Part shown: positions 8,728-16,293 of the stretch, piece by piece
How positions within the stretch are numbered: the stretch's first letter is position 1
Layout of the letters: each line of letters begins with the position of its first letter
Assembly: GCA_034435835.1 (NCBI GenBank)
Contig: DAOTWF010000027.1
Span: 1-64,000 of the forward strand
Direction of reading: 5' to 3'
Length of the DNA: 64,000 nt
Source of the DNA: CALJTV01 sp034435835
GTDB lineage: Bacteria; Chloroflexota; Dehalococcoidia; GIF9; UBA5629
Program-made: the position numbers and the translations under genes
The notes under the pieces: model-generated
Told to the model about the DNA's origin: nothing
What the model saw: only the letters and a program-made list of their open reading frames with translations
Database searches by the model: none

Positions 8728-9728
8728 CTTTTCAGATACACCTGCTCATAGTACTTTGCGTAGTCGCCACTCTTAATACGCTGCCACCACGCAGTGTTGT
8801 TGAGGTACCAGCTAACTGTGAAGGCGAGGGCGTCATCGAAGGAGTAGATTGGCTTCCAGCCTAACTCAGACCTTATTTTGCTGTTATCTAACGAGTAACG
8901 ACGGTCATGGCCAGGGCGGTCGGTGACGAATTGGATGAGGCTCTCGGGCTTGCCCAATAATTTTAGCAGTGTGTGCACCAGAGTCAGATTGGTCATCTCG
9001 TTGCCAGCGCCGATATTGTAGACTTCGCCTTCTTTACCCTTTTCCAACACGGCCTCCAAGGCTCGGCAGTGGTCGAGGACGAAGACCCAGTCCCTGACGT
9101 TCAAACCGTCGCCATATACGGGAATCGGCTTATCCTCAATGGCGTTGGTGATGACAAGAGGGATGAATTTTTCCGGGAACTGGTAGGGACCGAAGTTGTT
9201 GGAGCAACGCGTGATGATGACAGATGTCCCGTAGGTCTTATGGTAGGCAAGGCAGAGGAGATCGGCCGCAGCCTTGCTAGCAGCGTAGGGATTGCTGGGA
9301 TGGAGCTGAGAACGTTCAGTGAAACTGCCATTTTCTATAGAGCCATATACTTCATCTGTGGAGACCTGGATAAACCTTTTTATACCATATTTTCTAGCAC
9401 CTTCCAGGAGCACCTGCGTGCCACGAATGTTGGTCTCGAGGAACGGTGAGGCATCGAGGATGCTGCGGTCGACATGGGACTCGGCAGCAAAGTTTATTAT
9501 GGCATCGAATTTTTCCTGAAGCAGCCTGTCAACCAACTCTCTATCGGCGACGTCACCTTTTATGAAGCGGTACCGAGGGCTCTGTTCCACCTCTTTCAGG
9601 TTTTCCAGATTGCCAGCATAGGTGAGCTTATCGAGGTTGGTTATATCCCAGTCCGGATGCTGCTGGATCATATGGCGGATGAAATTGCTGCCGATAAAGC
9701 CAGCGCCGCCGGTGATAAGTAACTTCAT
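8724..9728 (-). CDS. rfbB: dTDP-glucose 4,6-dehydratase
   Basis: A 334-residue extended SDR enzyme that converts dTDP-glucose to dTDP-4-keto-6-deoxyglucose. It has GGAGFIGSNFIRHM for NAD+, NFAAESHVDRSI, the STDEVYGS motif with the Asp-Glu pair that drives dehydration, and YAASKAAAD with the catalytic Tyr and Lys. SNNFGPYQFPEKFIPL is typical of RmlB. It lies 12 nt after rfbC, and its last 4 nt overlap rfbD. Confidence 0.96.
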   Translation of the reverse strand: MKLLITGGAGFIGSNFIRHMIQQHPDWDITNLDKLTYAGNLENLKEVEQSPRYRFIKGDVADRELVDRLLQEKFDAIINFAAESHVDRSILDASPFLETNIRGTQVLLEGARKYGIKRFIQVSTDEVYGSIENGSFTERSQLHPSNPYAASKAAADLLCLAYHKTYGTSVIITRCSNNFGPYQFPEKFIPLVITNAIEDKPIPVYGDGLNVRDWVFVLDHCRALEAVLEKGKEGEVYNIGAGNEMTNLTLVHTLLKLLGKPESLIQFVTDRPGHDRRYSLDNSKIRSELGWKPIYSFDDALAFTVSWYLNNTAWWQRIKSGDYAKYYEQVYLKR

Positions 9729-9740
9729 GCCATGTAACTC

Positions 9741-10256
9741 CTATTTATGTGGTGGGTAGAACCAGTCCCAGGGTTTGCCCACACGGGGATCATTCTTATT
9801 GCCGTTTATCTCTGAGGGGACGATGAGGGCATCGTTCCAGGGTCGGCGCTCTTCGTCCGGGTTTTTATAATCGTAAAGCCGAGTGACAAAGTAGACCGTG
9901 AGCGAGGGCTGGCTGCTTACCGTTTTGGTGCCATGGAGATAGTGACCGGGTATTCTCACCAATATGGGTTTTGTGGCGCTGGCGATGACCTCGGCAAGCC
10001 TTCGGCTTTTCTCATCATAGGCACAGATCTTCATAGCGCCTTCAATGACCAGAAAGTAGTCCACTTGGCCGCGCAAATGTCGGTGCCATGCCCTGACCAT
10101 GCCGGGGTAGCTGTAGCTTAAATTCACCTGGACAATCCATTCGTCGATGAAGTCCTGCCAGTCTTGCCTCAAGGCTTCGGCGAAGAAGCCGCGCTCGTCG
10201 GGCAGGATGTTGAGGTCATAGGTCCTGACGCCTTCCAGAGGGTATTCTTTCAGCAT
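9741..10256 (-). CDS. rfbC: dTDP-4-dehydrorhamnose 3,5-epimerase family protein
   Basis: A 171-residue cupin of the RmlC family. LPDERGFFAE matches the conserved D-x-RG-x-F-x-E, and VQVNLSYSYPGMVRAWHRH aligns with the usual Q-x-N-x-S...G-x-x-RG-x-H block, so the general-base histidine is probably kept. The active-site block is divergent (RAWHRH rather than RGLHYQ), and the protein is slightly shorter than the textbook enzyme. Its position between rfbA and rfbB argues for the missing epimerase step of dTDP-rhamnose synthesis. A 3- or 5-only epimerase making another deoxysugar is possible. Confidence 0.82.
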   Translation of the reverse strand: MLKEYPLEGVRTYDLNILPDERGFFAEALRQDWQDFIDEWIVQVNLSYSYPGMVRAWHRHLRGQVDYFLVIEGAMKICAYDEKSRRLAEVIASATKPILVRIPGHYLHGTKTVSSQPSLTVYFVTRLYDYKNPDEERRPWNDALIVPSEINGNKNDPRVGKPWDWFYPPHK

Positions 10257-10276
10257 GTCGCTTTCCCCCTCCCTAT

Positions 10277-11344
10277 CTAGAGGACAATTTCGGTGTCGTC
10301 GCCGATGAACAGCTTGACTGCTTTGAAGCCGTGCTCCTGTTTGACAACTCTGGCGCCTCTGCCAATGACGCTGTCAGCCAGTCGTTCAATGTGGCATACC
10401 GAGCATCCTTCCAGAATGACAGAGTGCTCGATGCTGGAATTCTCGATGGTGGTGCCGGTGCCAATGCTAGTAAAGGGACCTATATAGGAGTCTTTGATGA
10501 GGCACGAATGGGCGATTGCTACTGGTCCCCTGATGGTGCTGTTTTCGATTCTGGTGCCTTCAGCCACCTCCACCCTGCCGATGACCTGGCTGCGTTCGTC
10601 TACATGGCCTTTTATATTGCGCTGAAGGAGGTCATCCAGGACGACGCGGTTGGCTTCAAGGAGGTCATCTTTTTTGCCGGTATCCAGCCACCAGCCCTGG
10701 AGGATGTGGGTACGGACGGTCTTGCCGTTATCGAGCAGTTTCTGGATGGCATCGGTTATTTCCAGCTCGCCGCGCCAGGAGGGGGAGACCTGCTCTATTG
10801 CCTGGTGTATTTCCGGGGAGAAGAGGTAGATGCCGACCAGCGCCAGGTTGCTTTTGGGCTCTCTGGGTTTTTCCACGAGACGGATAACCCTGTCTGAGCC
10901 ATCAAGCTCAGCGACACCGAAGAGGCGGGGGTCAGCTACTTCTTTGAGCAATACTAGGGCGCTGGGGCGGTGCCGTTCAAACTCGGCGACGAAGTTTGTA
11001 ATGCCCCCCTGGATGAGGTTGTCGCCGAGGAACATGAGGAATGGAGAGTCACCAAGGAAGTCACGGGCTGTCTTTACAGCGTGGGCAAGGCCAAGGGGTT
11101 GTGGCTGAGTAATGAAGGTTAGGTTAGTGCCCCATATAGCACCATCGCCTAGGGCTTCTTTGATTTTGTCACCAGTTTCCGGGGAGATGATGATGCCGAT
11201 GTCTTTTATGCCGGTCTCTGCGACTTGCTCCATAACGTAGTGGATGATGGGTTTATTAGCCACCGGAAGGAGCTGCTTGGCTATGGTATTGGTGAGGGGC
11301 TTCAACCTTGTCCCCCTGCCACCGGACAGGATGAGCGCTTTCAT
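10277..11344 (-). CDS. rfbA: Glucose-1-phosphate thymidylyltransferase, long form
   Basis: A 355-residue enzyme that makes dTDP-glucose from dTTP and glucose-1-phosphate. The N-terminal nucleotidyltransferase motif LSGGRGTRLKPLT is clear, MFLGDNLIQGG carries the metal-binding Asp, and VEKPREPKSNLALVGIYLF is typical. The C-terminal third has left-handed beta-helix hexapeptide character (VIGRVEVAEGTRIENSTI), so this is the long StrD/archaeal-like type rather than the 290-residue RmlA. The frame is open another 188 codons upstream, but that part overlaps the divergent membrane-protein gene. The ATG at 11344 starts the conserved domain and lies 9 nt after a TATAAT box with no ribosome site, so the message is probably leaderless. 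It heads the polysaccharide operon. Confidence 0.93.
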   Translation of the reverse strand: MKALILSGGRGTRLKPLTNTIAKQLLPVANKPIIHYVMEQVAETGIKDIGIIISPETGDKIKEALGDGAIWGTNLTFITQPQPLGLAHAVKTARDFLGDSPFLMFLGDNLIQGGITNFVAEFERHRPSALVLLKEVADPRLFGVAELDGSDRVIRLVEKPREPKSNLALVGIYLFSPEIHQAIEQVSPSWRGELEITDAIQKLLDNGKTVRTHILQGWWLDTGKKDDLLEANRVVLDDLLQRNIKGHVDERSQVIGRVEVAEGTRIENSTIRGPVAIAHSCLIKDSYIGPFTSIGTGTTIENSSIEHSVILEGCSVCHIERLADSVIGRGARVVKQEHGFKAVKLFIGDDTEIVL

Positions 11345-11353
11345 CGGGTATAT

Positions 11354-11380
11354 ATTATATCTTTGGGTTCGCTGGTGCAA
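11354..11380 (-). promoter_or_regulatory. Promoter of the rfbA polysaccharide operon
   Basis: On the minus strand TATAAT occupies 11359-11354, with a weaker TTGCAC at 11380-11375 (15-nt spacer). Transcription would begin about 2 nt before the rfbA ATG at 11344. No other plausible promoter is apparent between here and 4 kb, so this site may drive nine genes. Confidence 0.5.
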
Positions 11381-11430
11381 GGAGTGGCTCAGGCTTTCTC
11401 GATGGCGACGCAGGGGATACACCTGGATGG

Positions 11431-11436
11431 TATAAT
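11431..11436 (+). promoter_or_regulatory. -10 box upstream of the small-multidrug-export gene
   Basis: A perfect TATAAT hexamer sits 27 nt before the ATG at 11463. A start near 11443 would leave room for the GGAAAGG ribosome site. No clear -35 box is visible. The hexamer overlaps an upstream in-frame TTG (11436), which argues against using that TTG as the start. Confidence 0.4.
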
Positions 11437-11462
11437 TGCGCTTGACCCGACTGGAAAGGATA

Positions 11463-12002
11463 ATGTGGGTGGTCGAACAGCTGTTGAATGCACAGTTGGC
11501 AGGGGAGGTGGTGGTGTTCGTACTTTCTATGTTACCGGTAGTGGAGCTCAGGGGTGCGCTACCGGTAGCGATTAACCTGCTGAGTATGCCGTGGTATAAG
11601 GCGCTGGCTCTGGCGGTGGCGGGTAACCTGTTTCCGGTGCCTTTTCTGCTGCTGTTTCTGGAGTCGATAGCCGGATGGGTCAGTAAGGTAAGTGCCGGGA
11701 AGAGGCTGGTGGGATGGGTATTTGAGCGTACTCGAAGGCGGGGGACGGTTATTGAGAGGTACGAAAGAATAGGGCTGGCGCTTTTTGTGGCTATACCTTT
11801 GCCCATGACCGGTGCCTGGACGGGGTCGATAGCCGCTTTCCTGCTGGGGGTAAAATTCAGCCGCGCTCTGCTTTCTATTTCGGTGGGGGTGGTTATCGCC
11901 GGTGTCATCGTTACCTGCCTCTGTCTCTTGGGGTGGGTGGGGGCGGTGATTGCTGGGTTGGGGTTATGCAGCCTAGCTATCGCGGGGCTGTGGAGGGCAT
12001 AA
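11463..12002 (+). CDS. Small multidrug export family membrane protein (COG2426 type)
   Basis: A 179-residue integral membrane protein with about five hydrophobic segments. MLPVVELRGALPVAI near the N-terminus and IPLPMTGAWTGSIAAFLLG near residue 125 are two half-repeat motifs of the Sm_multidrug_ex family (PF06695), each with a proline-rich loop. Despite the family name, the substrate is not firmly known. I chose the ATG at 11463 because GGAAAGG precedes it at a suitable distance and the upstream TTG falls in the -10 box. It is transcribed divergently from rfbA and is not obviously part of the polysaccharide pathway. Confidence 0.82.
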   Translation: MWVVEQLLNAQLAGEVVVFVLSMLPVVELRGALPVAINLLSMPWYKALALAVAGNLFPVPFLLLFLESIAGWVSKVSAGKRLVGWVFERTRRRGTVIERYERIGLALFVAIPLPMTGAWTGSIAAFLLGVKFSRALLSISVGVVIAGVIVTCLCLLGWVGAVIAGLGLCSLAIAGLWRA

Positions 12003-12015
12003 AATCTCTCAGGGT

Positions 12016-12044
12016 TTGCTCAAGGGGCGTGGTCTTTCTATAAT
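12016..12044 (+). promoter_or_regulatory. Promoter of a probably leaderless nucleotidyltransferase gene
   Basis: TTGCTC (12016-12021), a 17-nt spacer and TATAAT (12039-12044). The expected transcription start is about 12051, two bases before the ATG at 12053, and there is no Shine-Dalgarno sequence in between. Confidence 0.55.
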
Positions 12045-12052
12045 ATGGCGCG

Positions 12053-12748
12053 ATGAAGTGTCTTGTCCTCGCCAGCGGTTTTGGCACGCGGCTTTATCCA
12101 TTCACGATTTACAGGGCTAAGGCGCTGCTCGAGTATAACGGTAAGCCATTGCTGACGCATATCGTGGAGAAAGTGCCGGCAGACATAGAGGTATTCGTCT
12201 GCTGCAACAGGAGGTTTGAAGCCGATTTTCGTGAATGGCAGAACCGCACGAGGAGGCAAGTTGAGCTCTGTGTTGAGGACGTATGGAGCGAGGAGCAGAA
12301 GAAAGGGGCTATAGGCTCGCTGAATTTTTGGGTGGAGGAGAAAAGGTTTGCCGATGACCTGCTGGTTATCGCCGGGGACAACTACTTTGAGTTCGACTTG
12401 GAGGAGTTCATCGCTGCCTACAACGGCAGGAGCGTGCTGGTGGCGGTGCACGATATCAATGATCGCGAAAAAGCAAGGCAGTTCGGGGTGGTGAGGCTTG
12501 ATGGCACGCGGATTGTAGAATTTGAGGAGAAGCCCGCCGAACCGAAGTCCAGTCTGGTTGCCACGGCAATCTATGTTCTGCCATCCCGCGTCTTTCCGGT
12601 GCTGTCACATTATCACAGGCTAGGCAAGAGAGACAACCTGGGTGGCTTCATTGCCTATCTGGTAAACACGGAGGAGGTCTATGCTTACACCTTCTCAGAG
12701 GCATGGCTGGACATCGGGAGCAGTTTCAGTCAGAGAACCTCTGGGTGA
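12053..12748 (+). CDS. Sugar-phosphate nucleotidyltransferase
   Basis: A 231-residue enzyme of the NTP_transferase family (RfbA/GalU-like). The signature LASGFGTRLYPFT opens the protein, VIAGDNYFEF holds the metal-binding Asp, and FEEKPAEPKSSLVATAIYVL matches the sugar-binding region. It would activate a hexose-1-phosphate, but which one is not clear. It has only the catalytic domain, without the beta-helix of RfbA. Its C-terminus stops shortly after AWLDIG, where relatives usually carry some further residues, and its last 23 nt overlap the convergent GT2 gene. This may be a mildly shortened 3' end. Confidence 0.85.
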   Translation: MKCLVLASGFGTRLYPFTIYRAKALLEYNGKPLLTHIVEKVPADIEVFVCCNRRFEADFREWQNRTRRQVELCVEDVWSEEQKKGAIGSLNFWVEEKRFADDLLVIAGDNYFEFDLEEFIAAYNGRSVLVAVHDINDREKARQFGVVRLDGTRIVEFEEKPAEPKSSLVATAIYVLPSRVFPVLSHYHRLGKRDNLGGFIAYLVNTEEVYAYTFSEAWLDIGSSFSQRTSG

Positions 12749-13415
12749 CCAACATCCAGCCGATCTTAAAGCCGTCCTTAAGTGAGTTCAGTTTGGGTTT
12801 TGTGGGGCGGGGGCGATAGTGGATGGGGACTTCAGCTATGCGGTAGCCCCTCTTGGTGAGCTGGGCGAACAGCTCGGCTTCGAAATCGAAGCCATGCGCG
12901 CTTAGTCGGAGGTTTTTGATGGCTTCACCACGGAAGCCCCAGAAGCCAGTGCAGAGGTCGCTGATCTTCCTGAAATAGAGGATGCTTGCCATCCAGCTCA
13001 GGAGGTGGTTGCCCGCGAGGTTGAAGCGGCTCATTGCCCCTGGCTCCACCCTGCCTGTGAGCCTGGAGCCGATGACCACGTGGTAGCCCTGCTCCAGGAG
13101 GTTCAGCATCTGTGGGATATAGGTGGCTGGATACGTATAGTCGGAGTCAAGCATAAAGACGAAGTCCGCTTTAGTCTGCTCTAAGGCTGTTCTAATCGCC
13201 CTGCCCTTGCCCCTCCGGGGTTCCACGATGACTTCAGCGCCGTTTTCCCTGGCGGCCTGTCCGGTCCTGTCGGTGCTGCCGTTATCGACCACCAGGACGG
13301 TGATGCGGTAATCTTTTTGTTCGAGCGTTTGTCGCGGGATTTCGGCGATGACCTTACCTATGGTGGCTTCTTCGTTAAGAGCGGGTAAGATTATGCAGAT
13401 ATCCTTTTGTGACAT
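12726..13415 (-). CDS. GT2 glycosyltransferase, dolichol-phosphate mannosyltransferase-like
   Basis: A 229-residue GT2 protein of the DPM1 type. It shows ILPALNEEATIGKVI, VVDNGSTDRTGQAA, the catalytic FMLDSDYTYPA, VIGSRLTGR and DLCTGFWGFRGEA. Single-domain members of this group transfer a hexose from a nucleotide sugar to polyprenyl phosphate. No C-terminal membrane segment is present. The substrate may be the product of the neighbouring convergent nucleotidyltransferase. A promoter (TTGTGT-17-TATAAT) sits about 90 nt upstream. Confidence 0.88.
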   Translation of the reverse strand: MSQKDICIILPALNEEATIGKVIAEIPRQTLEQKDYRITVLVVDNGSTDRTGQAARENGAEVIVEPRRGKGRAIRTALEQTKADFVFMLDSDYTYPATYIPQMLNLLEQGYHVVIGSRLTGRVEPGAMSRFNLAGNHLLSWMASILYFRKISDLCTGFWGFRGEAIKNLRLSAHGFDFEAELFAQLTKRGYRIAEVPIHYRPRPTKPKLNSLKDGFKIGWMLVTQRFSD

Positions 13416-13501
13416 GGTCTATACCACCGGTAGAGTGAAAAATAATGCAGGGTAAGTTGCTGGCGAACTGTACACCAGATTTTTCACCCGTGGCGATTTG
13501 A

Positions 13502-13530
13502 ATTATAGTCTTTCGGGCGGGCTGACACAA
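13502..13530 (-). promoter_or_regulatory. Promoter of the DPM-like glycosyltransferase gene
   Basis: Minus strand: TTGTGT at 13530-13525, 17-nt spacer, TATAAT at 13507-13502. The predicted leader is about 80 nt. Confidence 0.5.
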
Positions 13531-13550
13531 GGCGAGGACGGTGGAAAAAC

Positions 13551-13580
13551 TTGAATGTAGGGTTAAGCAAGGATTAAAAT
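13551..13580 (+). promoter_or_regulatory. Putative promoter of the MFS transporter gene
   Basis: TTGAAT (13551-13556), 18-nt spacer, TAAAAT (13575-13580), about 100 nt before the ATG at 13683. The leader contains a short GGGCT-tat-AGCCC dyad at 13603-13615 that could be a small hairpin or an operator half. Confidence 0.4.
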
Positions 13581-13682
13581 GTGCATGCCCTATTAGCTTT
13601 AAGGGCTTATAGCCCAGCTGAATGTGTGCTCTGGTGAGCGTACTCGGGGCTGCTGTTGGGGCTGGCAAAAGGAAATAATTTC

Positions 13683-15044
13683 ATGCGTTTCAACTGTGGT
13701 AAGACAAATGCTAGTTATCAGTCGGGGGTAAAGTCGGTAGCGCTTAAGATAGCCAGTTTACGGGATATTTTCCCGGGGTGGTGGCTGGTACTTACCGGTG
13801 GTTTTATGGCGTTATGGGGCTATGGCTACCATGCATACGGTTTCTCAGCTTTATTCAAGCCGATATCTCAAGAGCTGGGGCTGAGCCGTGCTGCAACAAC
13901 TATACCAGCCAGTATTGGCAGGATAGAAGGAGGAGCTATCGCCATAATTGCTGGCTGGCTCACCGACAGGTTTGGTCCCAGATGGTTGATTTTTTTCGGA
14001 GTGTTGCTTATAGGCTTGTGTTTTTGTCTCATGAGCGTGGTGAACTCTTTCTGGTCTTTCATTGTGGTGTGGGGGATATTGCTGGCGATCGGTATGGACC
14101 TTGCCCTGGCGATACCCTTGCAGGCGACAGTGGCACGGTGGTTTATCAAGAGGCGCGGGGTAGCCAATGGTATTCTTTTGATCTTCTCCGGGCTGTCAGG
14201 TGTGGTGGTGTTGCCTCTGGTTGCGTGGCTGATAACAGTGGTGGGCTGGCGGACGACCTGTTTGATCGGCGGTGCGGTTATGCTTGTCGTTGGTGTTCCT
14301 CTGGTGTGGTTTTTTGTCAAGCAACACCCGCCGGAGCGTTATGGCATGCTGCCCGACGGTGCCAGCGTTGGTGAAGTGGGTGGTGAGGATATGGTAGAGA
14401 AGGGGCGGAGGTACGCGGCTGAGATGAGCGAGTTTGATTTTACCCTGACGCAGATACTGAAGTCGCCGGCTTACTGGCTTCTTCTGGTGTCCGGGATGTG
14501 CCACTTCCTGGCGGTGCCGGTGATAAGCATACATGGCATCCCCTTCTTGACGGATAGCGGCTTTGACCCGGTAAAGGCGGCGCGGATGCTCTCCCTGATG
14601 GTGCTGGTGAGTATACCTGCCAGATTTTTTGGTGGCTTTATGGTCGACCGTATCAAGAAGGAGCGCCTGCGTTTCTTGATATTTGCCGCTTACTCTCTCC
14701 AAGCCGTGGCGTTTGGCTCTTTTCTGTTGCACCAGACTGAGGCAATGATATATGTCTGGTTTTTACTGTACGGCGTCGGTTTCGGCATCGGCTTCGGCAT
14801 AATGATGCCGGTGAGGGTAAGGTTCTTTGGCAGAATGGCTATTGGGCGGATAATGGGCATCGGGCAGGTGATCATGTTGCCCGCGGGTATAATTGCCCCT
14901 ATATGGGCTGGCTGGGTGTTTGATACCACTGGTAGTTATATGGTTGCCTTCAAAGCAGTCTCTGTGCTGCTCGTTGTGGGCAGTTTGCTTGCCCTGCTGA
15001 TCACACCGCCGAAGGTGCCACAGGAAGTGGTGGTGAGCGCGTGA
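13683..15044 (+). CDS. MFS transporter (oxalate/formate antiporter-like group)
   Basis: A 453-residue permease with about 12 hydrophobic segments. The N-terminal part (GFMALWGYGYHAYGFSALFKPI) followed by AGWLTDRFGPR, the MFS loop 2-3 motif, resembles the OFA/monocarboxylate group of the major facilitator superfamily. A second copy of the loop motif is in GGFMVDRIKKER. I preferred the ATG at 13683, which has AAAGGA upstream, over the TTG nine codons earlier. It stands alone between divergent GT2 and convergent acyl-CoA dehydrogenase genes. Carboxylate transport is a guess from family resemblance. Confidence 0.85.
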   Translation: MRFNCGKTNASYQSGVKSVALKIASLRDIFPGWWLVLTGGFMALWGYGYHAYGFSALFKPISQELGLSRAATTIPASIGRIEGGAIAIIAGWLTDRFGPRWLIFFGVLLIGLCFCLMSVVNSFWSFIVVWGILLAIGMDLALAIPLQATVARWFIKRRGVANGILLIFSGLSGVVVLPLVAWLITVVGWRTTCLIGGAVMLVVGVPLVWFFVKQHPPERYGMLPDGASVGEVGGEDMVEKGRRYAAEMSEFDFTLTQILKSPAYWLLLVSGMCHFLAVPVISIHGIPFLTDSGFDPVKAARMLSLMVLVSIPARFFGGFMVDRIKKERLRFLIFAAYSLQAVAFGSFLLHQTEAMIYVWFLLYGVGFGIGFGIMMPVRVRFFGRMAIGRIMGIGQVIMLPAGIIAPIWAGWVFDTTGSYMVAFKAVSVLLVVGSLLALLITPPKVPQEVVVSA

Positions 15045-15060
15045 CTTTGTGCAGTAAAGG

Positions 15061-15094
15061 CGGTGCCCAGCCCGGAGAGCCAGACTGGGCACCG
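15061..15094. terminator. Bidirectional hairpin between convergent genes
   Basis: CGGTGCCCAG (15061-15070) and CTGGGCACCG (15085-15094) make a perfect 10-bp stem with a 14-nt loop. It sits in the 76-bp gap between the stop codons of the MFS and acyl-CoA dehydrogenase genes. A short T-tract follows on the plus strand (CTTTTG). Confidence 0.75.
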
Positions 15095-15120
15095 ACGTCT
15101 TTTGCAAGCGTGTAGCAGCT

Positions 15121-16257
15121 CTATTCAAGCATCTGGGCGACTAGCTCGCGGTGGAAGGTGCTGCTACCGAAGGCGGTATCGTTCGTCCTCACCCGCTTGA
15201 AGTAGAGGTGCGCATCGTGTTCCCAGGAGAAGCCGATGCCGCCGTGGATCTGGATGCCCTCGTCGCATACCTTCTTGCAGACATCGCCACAGTATGCCTT
15301 AGCCATAGAAACGGCTAGCGGGGCTTCCGGTGAATCTTCACTCAGTGCCAGACAGGCCCATTCCATGAGGGAGCGGGCATATTCCAGCCCACTGAGCATG
15401 TCGGCGCACTTGTGCTTGATTGCCTGGAAGCTGCCGATGACCACGCCGTAAGCGACACGCTCTTTAGCGTAGGCAACGGTCATATCGAGCACTTTTTCCC
15501 CGCAGCCTACCATCTCAGCACACAAAGCCGCAGTTGCATACAGTGACATCCTTTTGAGCGGTTCCCAGCCCTTGTGGAGTTCACCAACGATGTTTTCAGC
15601 TGGGACGGGAACGTTGGTGAAGACTACATCCGATTGTTTCCTGAGCATGTCGATGTTGTTCAGCGGGCTGACGTATATACCCCATTCCTTAGCGTCCACG
15701 ATGAAGAGAGTGATGCCGTCCTCCGGGTTATGGCTGGACCTTGTACGGGCAGCCACAAGGAAGTAGTCTGCCGCTTTGGCGTCCCAGACGAACATCTTGG
15801 TGCCGTTCAGGATGTACTCATTGCCGCGTTGCTCTGCTCTCATTTTGATGCCGCCGGGCCAGAAGTCGCCGTCTTCTTCCAGCACGGCAAGGGCAAAGGT
15901 AGCCTTTCCTTCAGCTATCTTTGGCAAATATTCTTTCTTCTGCTGTTCCGAGCCAGCAAAGAGGATGGGTAAGCCGCACAGTATGACCGTGGAGACGAAG
16001 GGACTGGGCAGCAGGGAGCGCCCCATCTCCTCGCAGAGGATGGTCAGGTCTCTAAAGGTCATGGCTTGACCGCCGAACTGTTCAGGAAAGATAAGCCCGA
16101 GCCATCCCAGTTCTGCCATCTTTTTCCAGAGTTCTGGTGAGTAACCGACCTCGTCCTCAATCATTGCCCGTACATGGCTTCTGGTACATTCTTTCTCCAT
16201 GAAGTCGCGGGCCATGGTCTTCAACATTTCTTGCTCTTCAGTGAGTGCCCATTCCAT
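15121..16257 (-). CDS. Acyl-CoA dehydrogenase family protein, probable non-catalytic partner subunit
   Basis: A 378-residue acyl-CoA dehydrogenase. WALTEEQEMLKTMARDFM and EQFGGQAMTF form the N-terminal helical domain, the middle beta domain is present, and the C-terminal end has IQIHGGIGFSWEHDAHLYFKR. Where medium-chain enzymes have the catalytic Glu loop (Y-E-G-T), this protein reads AFGSS, and the helix-G position used by isovaleryl-type enzymes also lacks a Glu. It follows another dehydrogenase gene closely and may be its partner in a heteromeric enzyme. The frame opens at an earlier ATG (16275), but AAAGGAG inside those first codons is ideally placed for the ATG at 16257, which I chose. 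Confidence 0.85.
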   Translation of the reverse strand: MEWALTEEQEMLKTMARDFMEKECTRSHVRAMIEDEVGYSPELWKKMAELGWLGLIFPEQFGGQAMTFRDLTILCEEMGRSLLPSPFVSTVILCGLPILFAGSEQQKKEYLPKIAEGKATFALAVLEEDGDFWPGGIKMRAEQRGNEYILNGTKMFVWDAKAADYFLVAARTRSSHNPEDGITLFIVDAKEWGIYVSPLNNIDMLRKQSDVVFTNVPVPAENIVGELHKGWEPLKRMSLYATAALCAEMVGCGEKVLDMTVAYAKERVAYGVVIGSFQAIKHKCADMLSGLEYARSLMEWACLALSEDSPEAPLAVSMAKAYCGDVCKKVCDEGIQIHGGIGFSWEHDAHLYFKRVRTNDTAFGSSTFHRELVAQMLE

Positions 16258-16293
16258 TTGTCGTTCTCCTTTCATCCAGTCCTTTTTGTTCGC

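Noticed and set aside
11345..11908. 188-codon N-terminal extension of RfbA
   Set aside because: It is antisense to the small-multidrug-export gene, and the enzyme's conserved start is at 11344.
13375..13668. 97-codon minus-strand frame in the MFS/GT2 gap
   Set aside because: Contains both predicted promoters, no ribosome site and no motif.
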